A stretch of DNA of 25,708 bases, taken from the NCBI GenBank assembly GCA_029378245.1, contig JARKIF010000351.1, positions 1-25,708 on the forward strand. The letters are read 5' to 3'. The position numbers were made by a program, and so were the translations under genes. Each line of letters starts with the position of its first letter. The stretch's first letter is position 1. The notes beneath the pieces are model-generated. The model was not told where the DNA came from. It saw only the letters and a list, made by a program, of their open reading frames with translations, and did not search any database. Source of the stretch: Roridomyces roridus. Taxonomy: Eukaryota > Basidiomycota > Agaricomycetes > Agaricales > Mycenaceae. Below, piece after piece: positions 1 through 9,865 of the stretch.

Positions 1-673
1 ATTGCAGCTCGACTCTCACCTCGTGGGGCCTATCCTGTCCCCTAATGAGCTTTGACGCTATAACGTGCGGAACTCGATAAAAAATACGGTTTCTGCAAGA
101 TTTCTGTGGTCTTGATCCCAGGAAACGCCGGAGTCCGGCGGCCGGACACTCATCCCCTCACTCAGTCACTGACACCCTCGGCCCTTCAGGCTTCAGAGCT
201 GAGCTCACCCTACGACCCACCTAGACCCAAACGAATACAACCACCACAGATTACCTCTAAAAGATACGTTAAGAAACAATGGCGAAAGGAAACATAGGCG
301 GAACGAAGCATCAACGAAACATGATACGACCGCAAATATGGAGCACGAACAGAGCAGCAGCGACTTACGAAGATGACCCACGACTGTAAGCAATATTTGT
401 CCGGTCCAAGTACCAGCGTAAAAATTCTGATTGGCCCGGCCCTTACTATGCCGCAAGCGCGCAAGCTCGTAAACTCGGATTCGTATCGAACGCTATTCAA
501 CTGGCGAGAATGTCAGCAGCTCCCGAAATTTTCACAGAAGTTGCCAAGATCTTTTGCAAACGGTTATTTGCTTTACTCAACTCATGAAGTGGCCTTTTTT
601 TGCCGTGACAGGCGATTAGCAACCAAGATGCTGAGTGGCCAAGCGTATCCTACGGCGCCCTTCACTATCCTGC
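1..673. other. Upstream flank, no supported gene
   Basis: No convincing coding exon was found. The open frames here are short, lack splice-supported continuations and match no family I recognise. The right end is taken as the promoter side of the monooxygenase gene. Nothing repeat-like connects it with the palindromic block further right. Confidence 0.4.
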
Positions 674-680
674 TATAAAA
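674..680 (+). promoter_or_regulatory. TATA box of the monooxygenase gene
   Basis: TATAAAA lies 41-47 nt before the ATG at 721. An earlier ATG at 683 is out of frame with the gene and lies too close to the TATA box to be in most transcripts, which favours 721 as the start. Inferred from sequence only. Confidence 0.5.
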
Positions 681-720
681 CCATGGCCAACGCGCACCAC
701 TGGCAGTCAATTCGTCCTCA

Positions 721-2092
721 ATGTCCAACTCTTTGCCCTCGTCGATCGAAGTGTGCATAGTCGGTGCTGGGCCTAGCGGTCTCGCATGTGCTCTCGGACT
801 GGCTGCGCGCCAAATCCCATTCGTGATCGTCGATGCTCTTCCGGAGGGGCACAATGGCTCCCGCGCGATCGCCCTGAACCCTGGCGCGCTCGAGGTGAAT
901 TGTTCAATGATCCTAAAAGATGTTTACTAACCCACTTTTTCAGGCTTTGGCAGCGTTCAATCCCCAAGTGTCAGCGGATATCGTGGCAGCAGGGATCCAG
1001 GGTCAGGCCGCTACCATGGTTGACCGACACGACAAGACCGTGTTCAACATACCTTTCAAGGAAAATCTCGAGGCGCACACACAGTTTCCATTCGGACTCG
1101 TTCTGCCACAGCACGCCGCAGAACGCCAGATGCGCCGAGGGTTGCAGCGTCACAATCACCATGCCCACTTTTCCAAACGAGTGACTCAGATCGCAGAAGT
1201 CGCTCAAGGCTCGCAGTACGAGCTGCAATTCGAGTCGGGCGAAGTCTTGACGGCGCGCTACGTCGTTGCCGCCGACGGCCCAAAGTCATTTTTGCGTTCC
1301 TTTGCGGGAATCCATCTCCGCGATCCCCACACGAACAAGCTGTCAGCTCCAGGGCCCACCGACCCCTCATTCGTCGTTGCAGACGTACTTTTTGACAAGT
1401 CATCAACTACCGGGCTCCCGAGGGACAGACTGCTCATCAGACTCGGTGACGATGGATTTGTGCTCACCGGCCCAATGCTCGACCCTTCCCTTCCCGAGGA
1501 ACAGTCTCAAACCCTTTTCCGGCTCTACATCGGAATGCCCCACACCCCGCCTTCCAATCCGGATATCGACTATCTGCAGAAGATTTTAGACGCGCGGGGC
1601 CCGGGCTCAGCAACCACCCCGCGAAACGTTCCTAAAATCTCGCAAGTCCTGCACAGTTCGCGTTATCGCACACGGAACACGCTCGCCGACAAGTTCATGC
1701 ACGCAACCAAAGGCGGCGCTTACATCATCCTCGTCGGTGATGCAGCGCACACATATGGGCCTGCTGGCGGGCAAGGCATGTCAGCTGGAATTGCCGACGG
1801 AGCAGAATTGGCAGAGGCCATCCACGTTTGCCTTCAAGCCGAGAAGATTGACGTTGAGCGCATTTTGGAGGCCTATGCTACGCGTCGGCGGGGCTTTGCG
1901 CGTCATGTAATCGATTTGGTGCACAGGATGTCGGAGACGGAGAAGGGAGGCGCAGGCTGGGGCCAGTATTTGAATGTCACTCTTTTGTGGCTGATCACTC
2001 GGGTGCCGTTTGTGAAGCGGTTGGTGATGTGGGATGTGAGCGGCTTGGGTCGGGTTAATTTGAGAGCGACGGAGGCGTGGAAGAACGTGTAG
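721..2092 (+). CDS. FAD-dependent monooxygenase, PHBH / phenol hydroxylase-like
   Basis: Two exons, 721-894 and 944-2092, with a 49-nt GT-AG intron (895-943) that keeps the frame; predicted protein about 440 aa. Residues 9-20 hold the Rossmann dinucleotide motif GAGPSG. A DG motif (ADGPKS) lies near residue 169, and the FAD ribityl-binding GD motif (GDAAHTYGPAGGQGM) starts at about residue 323. This trio defines group A flavoprotein hydroxylases (FAD_binding_3), which hydroxylate aromatic or polyketide substrates with NAD(P)H and O2. The C-terminus has a hydrophobic stretch (about residues 405-420) that may contact membrane. The protein is on the short side and lacks the thioredoxin-like C-terminal domain of phenol hydroxylases. 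Substrate unknown. No biosynthetic neighbours are visible in the window, so a cluster role is not supported. Confidence 0.85.
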
Positions 2093-2410
2093 TACCATAG
2101 ATTTCCATAACGCGTTTTAATGTTCAAAAGGGAAACCTTGCCATCAAGATTTGAAACTGTTCTCCGCCTCGCAATGGCGTCCCCACATCCGGAGAAAACA
2201 AGAGTGACCAGAGGTTAACATGGTCGTTTGGTTTGCCAACTTGTGCGCAAATGCCCGTTGGTTATTGTCATCGCGTGGAGAACTGCCGGCGTTTGACTTG
2301 TGTATAGATTCAACCAGAAATTATTCGATTCGATATTGTCGGCCCCCACCGCGTGCATAGTTGGTGCGTAGTGGGAAAAATACCATCCAGGATTGAACCC
2401 CAGTGAAAAC

Positions 2411-2446
2411 CCGGTATCAGGAAATATCGCCGGGCATCAGGAAGTA
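2411..2446. repeat. Imperfect tandem direct repeat abutting the transposon border
   Basis: Two units, 2411-2426 and 2430-2446, differ at about three positions and share ATCAGGAA. They lie outside the inverted repeat and end at the insertion point. Confidence 0.5.
2444..2446. repeat. Left target-site duplication (GTA)
   Basis: GTA directly before the first base of the inverted repeat (2447). The same triplet follows the last base of the right arm at 15445-15447. Three-bp duplications are typical of CACTA-like elements. A 3-bp match has a chance probability of about 1 in 64. Confidence 0.5.
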
Positions 2447-5400
2447 TACACCACAACTATGCCGTAGATTGATATCCGGATGTCAGAGCCACAATGAAAT
2501 CGCGTGGGACAACGTCTGGTAAACTCCATTGTTCCGAGTGGAAACCACAGAGACAATGCCCGGACGTCCATCATCTTTTGTCTCGGCTAGGAACCAGGCG
2601 GCCCACGCGACCGAATAGACAATGCCACTATCCCATGTCTTGCGAATGAATATACCCTGTCATCTGGGAGTTGCATCGCGTGTTTGCCGAGAGTACAATC
2701 AACTGACCCCCGCCAAGCTTCCGTATGGATTCCGTCTGGGATGCCACCACAATTTCCAATTGCACAATTAAAATATACATGACCACTGGCTCATTATTCT
2801 GTTCGAGGAATTGGTTGTCCCCGTGCCTCCGCAATATTCTCCCCCTCCTCCTGAGCCCTTGCAGCGGCTTCGGCGGCAGCTTTCTCCAGCTCCTCCGCCT
2901 TCTGCCTTGCAGCAGCTGCCTCCTTCGCTTTCTGCTCAGCCTCATTCTCGCGCTCTTTCCGCTTCCTCGAGGTGGTGCCGCGCAATTGGGTAGCATACCG
3001 GATATGGGCTGCTGTCCTCTCGTCTTCGTTCGCAAAAGCAGGCATGGGATGAATGAGATCACGAGGGAGAATTCGGCGAAGGAGGTGCGCGTTGTGGAAA
3101 GCAGAAGTATTGATTATGTATCGGGCATGCGTGGTGTGCTCGATGGCTGCCTCTGTGATATTTGTTTCTTCGCGCTCTTGCGTCAGTCGGCGCACACCAG
3201 TGGCTGAGCATTTCCCCCCTGCGCAGTCGTGTTGAGCGTTAAATAGAAATAATACATCCTATCATCTCTATTTCAGATTTGCATGCGGGTGACCTGGACA
3301 GGCTTACCTCTGCCGGTACGATGCGGATGACCCGCTTGTTACCTCGGCGGTAGAGCTGGGGCATTCCATAGACGGGATGCTTGTCTTCCGAGATGTCGAA
3401 ATGATCTACCACCGCCAGAACGAGATTGGTGTCGTTCATGGAGACCAACAAGTCAAGGATTTGCCCGACTGTGACACAGTCCTTCTTCCCCTGGTCCACG
3501 AGCGTGAGCACATATTCTCAGATTCAGGGCACGGAGCACGAACCTGTGAATTGAAGAATATCCAGGAACTTGTTGAGCATGAGTCGCCGCTCCGGGCTAT
3601 CATAGTGCTGGCTTGATGCCACGATCCTCCCAGACATGCGTAGCCTGCGAAATTGAGAGCGTTTTGTGCCAGCGTCATGTTCAAGCTGAAGACTTGTCGT
3701 TCGGGGCGAGGCATTCCAGCTTGTCGTTTCGCCATCGGGGCCAGTTTTGCGTCACCTATATGACTATTTATATCGTCAAATCGAGGAGAGAAACTGCGGA
3801 CGCACCTGGCCTGGGATCATCACGCACATTCAGACCCATCATTCTCTTCAAGTTCGGTTGGCTGTCCATGAAGCGCTTGACTGATGGACCGGCTGACCGC
3901 CATTCTTGGGAATCCGCGTCGAACCACGATGCTCCTAGAGCCACAGCACGCGCTCCTTCTTGATTTGCCAATTGTCTTGCGATGTCTCGACTTGGAGCCC
4001 GATGGTTTGAAAGAATTGAGCCTGCACGGAACACTCCGTTGAACGACTCGAATATTTCTGTTGCAACGCCAATGAGCGGTCCGAACGCGCGCGCATCATC
4101 AGGTAGGTGCGTGAGGAGGTGCAACTTGATTTTCAGAATCATCTTGGACGGATCGATCTCTGCGAACGCGTCCAACACGTTGCTGACAGCGACTCGAAGA
4201 TCACCCTGAAGTCAATAAGTCAGCTCCAAACTCTGTTTAAAGGGCCTCCACGCACACAGTACTGGGCCATATTGTCAATCTCCGGCACCCAAAGTAAAGC
4301 AGCTAGGCCGCCGACTGCTTTCCAAGCCGCATAATGAACGCCGTCAACGAGATCGCGCATGTGGAATACCCGGTTTGAATCACGGCCTTCAACTGTCGGC
4401 CAATGAGCGAGTTCGCATACTGCATGATGTAGTTGGCGCGGATGGGTGGGATGTTGAGACCGTCGATCTCAGTGGCTTGCATGCGCTGAGCGTAGGTGGT
4501 CTTCTCAGCATCCTTCCAAACATTGTGGGAGTACCACCAAATGTACTTGACAATCCCCAGCAAAATGATATGGAGAATCTCGAGCGACGTGTCTTGGGTG
4601 GGGTCATGGCCTGTATTGAAACGATGAGACTCGAACGAGAACGAAAAGTGTACAAGCTCACCGGGCATCAGAAAGAAAGGATTGACCATCTCCTCAAACT
4701 TCTCATCAACCCAAGTTCGCCGCTGCTTTGCAAACTCTTCTCAAAGATCACGAACGCGCATGTTACGGGCACGTCTTGTACGCTCCGACTTGACCCATTC
4801 TTCACAGTCCTGCATAATCTTGTTGATCCAATACTGGGCGTACGAGTCTTTGATTCCAGTGTCAGATTGATTGTCGCCGACATGAGTCGCGACTCCGTTA
4901 CAAGCGAGGTAGAGCTGTTCACGAACAACCTTGAGCACAGTTGCCTTGTTCCGTGGACGTCCAGGCTGCATTTGTTCAGAAAGAGAATCTCGAGAGACAA
5001 AAAACGCACCGAAAAGAAATCATGATAAGTCTGGTTTGTCTGCTTCGTCACCTGAGTCCCGCCAACTTCGCATTTCCGACATGGCAAGTTGCCTTTGTCG
5101 CCGATGTGGCTGCAAACTTCGCTCTGCATCGGATTATCGGAGGCATCGACATTCACGCCAAGGATGAGCAGTGCTTTGTCCTGGGTAAGAGGGTCTTTGA
5201 CCACAATCGGATCCTCATGCGTCCCACTGATGAATCATGTAAGTCGTTGCAGGGCCACCAGAGCAGAGTTGGACTTACACGATCAATTTGCGAATTTCAC
5301 AGAACTGTTCAGGCACAGTGGCGTGCTGGGAAGTCGACACGAAGTGTACATACGCTTCTTGCTGATGGAATGCTCGAGGCAGATTCGCGTTGGTGAAATA

Positions 5401-7017
5401 GCAGTTGAAATGCTTGTTCCAAGACTTGGAGCGATTGCCCGAGACATTGTCAGAGAAAAAGTGATTAAGTTGGTATAAATGGGGCGGCCCTGTGCGATTT
5501 TGCGGAGGGGATGCGGCATCCGGTCGGGGTATCCATCTTCCACGGAGTCGACTATCTGGGCGTCAACAAAGGAATTATATGACAAGAAACACCACTCACT
5601 TGACCAGCCTAGCGGCATTTCTTGGCGGTGCTCCAAATCATGGACATTCAATGCGAGGTCCATTGTGGATATTTCGATCAGTGCTACATCGACCACCGTC
5701 GCGATGCCCTGGTCAAAGATTGATGAGTCGATTCGACTGGAGGCAATACACATACTGATTCATCGACCAAGACCTCAAAGGCATCTGCCTCAACTCGCCC
5801 GTGTTGAGTAATCCACCGAAGAGGAATCACGAATTTGCCCGAGCGCAGTCGAGCCAACTCGTGGATATAATAATGCCGCCGGTTGGGAGCCATCCACATC
5901 GGGCTGAGCAGACTGGCGTCCAAGTTTCTGGTCCACTTTTCGCCGTGCCACATCTCGGAAATAATGCCGTCCTCGGGGACTTCGGGGTAGACACGAATGT
6001 GCGGACGGACGCTCGGATTGCACCAGTCCTACAGATTGTCAGAACAGAAGGCGAAGAAGTGGTTGAGCTCACATTTGCAGCAATCTTGCGTACGTCGTTG
6101 ATATAGAAAATCTTGTCTTGAACTGATTCACACCGAATAGTCGGTACCCCCGAGCCGTTTTCACGCAGGGACTTTTGGAACTTGCGCAAAGCTCCGATGC
6201 TGGGTACGTTCTTCACGCCGGCCTCTTTCAGGATGTAGAGAAATAATTTCATGAGGGACTCCGAGATGCGCAGCCGTCCAAGATTGTCCGCGGAATCGAG
6301 TAGAAACAGCTAGACCAGGACATCTCAATTTTACCGAACCGCGGAAGAAAAAATAACACAAACCAATTTAGATGGATATGGGTACCAGTCAGAGTCATTT
6401 GCTTGGCAAGGATCCTCAGCGTAATCGCCGGACGCTGTGGACGCATTGGGACCAGATGAGAGATCTCGAAAAGGAAGGGGGCTTACATAACAACGCCGCC
6501 AGCGCATCTTCCATCTGCTGCGCCTCTTCGCGCGCCTGATTTTCAGCAAGCAAGTCTTCTTTGTCGCGCTCGACTCCGAGTTCGTAACCGAGTTCCACGT
6601 CGTCCAAGTCACCGAACGTGTCAAGAGCTTGGCGTATCTTGTCAGCCTCGCGAGCAGCAACCTCGGCGGGACTTGGGTCGAATTCAAGATGAAAGTCGGC
6701 AGCGTTGGCGTCGAAATTGGCCCAGAACTCCTCCGTTACCTGATCAGTTGCCGGTGCCAGCTTGGGCAGGTGTAATTCGATTCTGGGGATATTTGCCGAC
6801 TGCTCTGGGGCTGCTTGGCGGGCGGCGCGTGCCGATTCTGCTTGTCTCTGGCGACTTCGCTGTTCAATTTGAATTTGGGCTGCCTTTTGGTGATCTCTCG
6901 ATTTGAGATGCTGAGATGCGCTTGTTCTCTGGATTGGGCGCCCGGGTGGGGCTGCGGCTGCGCAAGCAATGCAAATAATCGTTTTATCCTGCCCTGGCGG
7001 GCTCGCCACAAAACCTG

Positions 7018-7026
7018 GGCTCGGGG
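7018..7026. repeat. Left 9-bp target-site duplication of the Mutator-like element
   Basis: GGCTCGGGG, repeated at 8450-8458. The right arm has a single copy (complement of 10863-10871) at the same place, which proves the empty-site state. Confidence 0.85.
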
Positions 7027-7100
7027 TAGTCTCGGGGCCAGACTGTAGTATCACTGACGAACAAGTAGTGATATACAGTCTGGTAGTAAACACGGCAATG

Positions 7101-7135
7101 CAAAGGGCGTGCCGGACCTTATGTCAGCACGTCAC
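7101..7135 (+). repeat. Left terminal inverted repeat core of the MULE-like element
   Basis: Pairs with 8390-8424 with one mismatch (T against G in the CTTA-GTCAGC segment). Confidence 0.8.
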
Positions 7136-7297
7136 ATGATATATGCGTGGCTTCCTTGCTCCTCGTCGTCCCGCCTCAATCCAGCCGTTTCGCGCACGGA
7201 ATCTACCCCTCGACGACTCATATCATCTTACCCAAGGCCCATGCAGCTAATCTGCCCAAAAAATCCGGTCCCGAAACCACGATCTCGCCAGGAATCA

Positions 7298-7954
7298 TGT
7301 CTCCCAATAGGGACGGAGTCGGCGACCTGCGTGCGCTCTTTCGACAAGAAGAAGCTGCGAAACGAAAAGGCAAAGACTACTCGACGTGTGGTGCCGTTTG
7401 TGAGGGACTTCGAGCGGATTCGGGCCCTTGGTGCGTCGCTGTTTGCTGCCGCTGATTCCCCTCTTACATCTGCTCGCGCAGGACCTTCTAACGAGCGTAT
7501 TCATCACCCACGCGCTGCATTTACACCACTTGGACCCATCCCCGCCTCCCGGGGAGCCCATTAAGAACCCTTTGGCACCAGGCCCCAATCGCAGGCGTCC
7601 TGCGACTCCCGGACCTACGAGCGATGCCTGCACCACGAGCGCCCTCTCCCGCCGCTTGGCCGCTAACCATGACCTGGCGTTCTCCGTCCCCCGTCTAGGG
7701 TACCCCTCCCTCCGTCCTCTGACCGTGGCGCCCAAGTGCTCCGTGTCTCGCTACGTGAATCTGCCGCCCACGGGCCACGCTACTTTACACGGTGAGGAGC
7801 AAACAGAATTCTACACGCGGTCCGCTGCACCTTCCTTCCTTCCCTCTATTCTCTCCGACTCTCGTTGGCTACGCAAGAAGGAGAGACGTTCTGCGATTGC
7901 TCATGCAGAGTTTGCGGGCAGCGTTCAATGCGGGTTGTCGATGGTCGCTCGTTG
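7298..7954 (+). other. Possible captured gene fragment inside the MULE-like element
   Basis: Open frames in plus orientation show a possible splice at 7439/7490: a donor GTGCGT after a segment reading RRVVPFVRDFERIRALG, and an acceptor CGCGCAG. They are followed by Pro/Arg-rich open frames up to 7954. The other frame from an ATG at 7298 starts MSPNRDGVGDLRALFRQEEA. I do not recognise a family, and neither frame stays open for long. Pack-MULE-style capture of host exons would explain coding-like pieces without a transposase, but this is a guess. Confidence 0.25.
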
Positions 7955-8389
7955 ATGCTCTTTGTGGCTGCCATCCAGGGCGAAGGTGGCGGTGGGCTAT
8001 GCACTTGAGAGGGATGTAGAGCGACATGCGCCGATGCGAATGGATACCCACATTGGCCCAAGTAGAATACACGTACATCTTTGTCCTCGAATTATCCGGG
8101 ATTTTATCCATATATCCTCATCATCCTAATTGACTCGAGTGAGGCATATTGAGACAAAACTGCCTGGCTTGCGACGGTTGCCTGGAACCTTGCAAAGACA
8201 CTTCCTCGAGGGCTCGGAGTCGAGGCTTGGACCCGATGAGTGGAGTAACTCAACATTGACTCAAAATATTTTGTGTCATGTTGAGGACATTCAAACATCA
8301 CTGAGTGACCATTTGAGAGTTTATAACGCGTGAATTGAGGCAGGAATAAGGTCAGACGAAGCTGGAAAGGGAGATCACGGCTGTCGCAC

Positions 8390-8424
8390 GTGACGTGCTG
8401 ACCTAAGGTCCGGCACGCCCTTTG
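8390..8424 (-). repeat. Right terminal inverted repeat core of the MULE-like element
   Basis: Inverted match of 7101-7135 (34 of 35 positions). A further 25 bp to the element end at 8449 align loosely with the left terminus. Confidence 0.8.
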
Positions 8425-8449
8425 ACAGGACGTGATTACTACAGGACTA

Positions 8450-8458
8450 GGCTCGGGG
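8450..8458. repeat. Right 9-bp target-site duplication of the Mutator-like element
   Basis: GGCTCGGGG, the same as 7018-7026. The pairing with the right arm resumes here. Confidence 0.85.
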
Positions 8459-8537
8459 CGTCAGATTATTTCAGCCAGAGACTGCCTCTGCAATCTTTCT
8501 GACCTTCAGGAATTTCAGGATTTTTCTTCGGCGGCAT

Positions 8538-8694
8538 GATGGAGAACGATCAGTCTGTGCGGACAATGGTGATCACGCTCCTCGCTTGTTGGCCCTGGCA
8601 GCGGACAATGGAATGAACAATTGGCACGGCTGCATGATGGTCACACCAACCTCTCTTGTCCTCTTCCAACACCATCCCCCGCTTTCGCAGTTTC
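8538..8694. promoter_or_regulatory. Bidirectional promoter region, left arm
   Basis: This 157-bp gap separates the start codons of the divergent transposase-like gene (minus, ATG at 8537) and accessory gene (plus, ATG at 8695). It must hold both promoters. No clear TATA box was seen. It is the inverted twin of 10627-10783. Confidence 0.5.
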
Positions 8695-9865
8695 ATGGCC
8701 TCTTCCAGCCCCTCCAGATTCAGCGAGCCCAACGAGGTCGATGATCTCATGAACTCAAGTCCCATGGGACCGAGTCCGCGTGCCACCCAGGGACCTCGCG
8801 GTACCATTCGTCGTCGAGACCAGCTCGAGGACGACGAGACAGACCCCAACCCCTTCGCTCGACGCATGCCACCCCTCAATCTCCGGGCAGCTACCCTTAA
8901 CCAGTCCGACCTGGCTGACCTTCAAAACTTCGCGCGCAGCAAGAAACTGAAACGCGAGCATGTCGAGGATATTGTCAAGTTCATGAATGTGAGTGTCAAC
9001 ATTGGGGTCGAGTGTTGCTGACTCTGCGACCCATAGCTGCCGTCGGGACCTCTCCTTCACGAAGGCTAAATGTATGCCACTCAGTTGGCGACCCTCAAAG
9101 AGGTCCGACGTATCGCGACAAGTCAGCCACCCTGGGCCCCGTCCAAAGACTTCGTAGTATGTTGGTGCCTCATCATCGTCCCCCTCGCTAACGACTCTTC
9201 GAGACCAATGTCCGCGCCTTGTGCTACGGCGCGCTTCTTTCGACGTCCGCTCGAGCATACAAGGGCACCACACTCACCTCAAATGTTTCTGCAAGTCCCA
9301 ATGTTTATCCTCTTGCAGTCGCGCCCTGATATCAGTGCAGAAAATCGTTTTCGAGCGGCGCTTCGATCTCCCGAGCAACATCCGCACCATCCCCGCCGAC
9401 GAGGCCAAAGTCACGAAGGTCATTACGGACCAAATGAGCGACGCGCGTTCCGGAATCAAGAAAGATGTACGCACGCATGCCACCACCTTTATCCCTTGGT
9501 CTGACACAGTTCCAGATTGCTGCTAGCGTCAATCACAAGCCTCCCAAAGCCAATGCCAAGCCTACCAAGCCTAATCTCGACGACGCCGACCAACACATGG
9601 GTCTCAAACAGCTTGCGGAAAACATTGGACGGCACCTCGGGAGTCGGTTTGAGCTCACCGCCGGGTTTTGCGCCCGCGTTGCATTGCTCGTGAGTCGTTT
9701 GTCTATTGCATATATATGATATGCTCATGCGACGCACAGCGCTCAGTCTACATGGAATTCCACGAGAAGAATTTCTGGGACAAACTCGAGGACAAGATCG
9801 AGGAGTATCACTTCAAGGCACGACGCAAATTGGAGGAGTGGCATCCGTGCGTACATCTTTCTTGA
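8695..9865 (+). pseudogene. Transposon accessory gene, left-arm copy, 3' end replaced at the palindrome junction
   Basis: Six exons fit by splice sites and frame: 8695-8988, 9037-9156, 9204-9284, 9341-9466, 9516-9689 and 9740-9865 (307 codons including the stop). The N-terminus is acidic, Ser/Pro-rich and disordered. The core matches a protein family I recall from agaricomycete transposon neighbourhoods: ALCYGALLSTSARAYKG in exon 3, RRFDLPSNI in exon 4, CARVALL joined by splicing to RSVYMEF...FWDKLED in exons 5-6. An in-frame TAA at 9067-9069 (codon 109) interrupts it. Native sequence stops near 9844, after which seven codons read from the right arm lead to a chance TGA. Function unknown; probably a partner protein for transposition. 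The start is taken at ATG 8695 in a good context; a reading from 8656 would begin with TTG. Confidence 0.65.
9484..9837. other. Unique loop of the palindrome
   Basis: The only part of the block (besides the MULE-like insertion) present once. It carries the end of intron 4, exon 5, intron 5 and most of exon 6 of the left accessory gene in unbroken order, so it belongs to the left copy. The right arm was joined after it. In a transcript crossing the centre it would form the loop of a long hairpin. Confidence 0.85.

Larger units (their letters stand above)
2093..2446. other. Intergenic DNA between the monooxygenase and the palindromic element
   Basis: No gene seen. At its right end is an imperfect direct repeat of 16-17 bp (2411-2426 and 2430-2446, consensus CCGG-ATCAGGAA-TA), whose second unit ends exactly at the palindrome border. 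The last three bases, GTA, are the proposed target-site duplication. Confidence 0.5.
7027..8449. mobile_element. Non-autonomous Mutator-like (MULE) element, 1,423 bp
   Basis: Absent from the matching site of the right arm and bounded by a 9-bp direct repeat, the duplication length usual for Mutator-like elements. Terminal inverted repeats include a 35-bp stretch matching at 34 positions (7101-7135 against 8390-8424, core CAAAGGGCGTGCCGGACCTT). Both ends begin TAGTC. The left terminus is about 49 bp longer and holds a hairpin (arms about 7038-7055 and 7067-7083) next to a second CTCGGGG (7031-7037). No transposase is encoded. The interior (about 7280-7960) is GC-rich with split open frames and may be captured DNA. 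It lies in intron 1 of the host gene. Confidence 0.75.
2794..8537 (-). pseudogene. Transposase-like gene, left-arm copy, broken
   Basis: Inverted copy of the 14-exon gene at 10784-15097. Exon 1 is 8504-8537 and exon 2 is 6487-7014; between them intron 1 is enlarged from 57 nt to about 1.5 kb by a Mutator-like element placed just before its acceptor. It shares the in-frame TGA (here 4741-4743) with the right copy. It also has two 1-bp deletions of its own: near 5462 in the conserved [13 protein letters not shown] region and at 4369-4371 after the LIGRQLKAVIQTG stretch. Both lie in or next to short runs of one base and could be sequencing errors. Cannot encode a full-length protein as read. See the right-arm copy for domains. 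Confidence 0.85.
2447..9483 (-). repeat. Left arm of the palindrome
   Basis: Inverted copy of the right arm. Differences seen: a missing base near 5462 (exon 7 of the transposase gene), a missing C at 4369-4371 (exon 10), and the insertion 7027-8449. The translated frames I compared between arms are otherwise the same. The exact match ends at 9475; after one mismatch, ATGCCAC (9477-9483) still pairs. Confidence 0.9.

Noticed and set aside
106..678. Short frames upstream of the monooxygenase as genes
   Set aside because: They are small and overlapping on both strands, with no motifs and no splice continuation.
2386..2412. A tRNA or tRNA-derived SINE on the minus strand (B-box-like GGTTCAATCC, with a shared GGTTTTCACTGGG at about 16707)
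   Set aside because: The T-arm pairs poorly, and no A box, acceptor stem or poly-A tail was found. A 13-bp match between the two places is not enough.
4375..5025. A 216-codon plus-strand open frame (twin at 12865-13557 on the minus strand)
   Set aside because: It lies antisense to transposase exons that splice into a conserved protein, and runs across their introns. It shows no motif of its own, so it is a shadow frame.
9070..9504. An independent gene starting at ATG 9070
   Set aside because: The frame is the continuation of accessory exon 2 after an in-frame TAA and then runs through introns. The splice model with conserved motifs is better.
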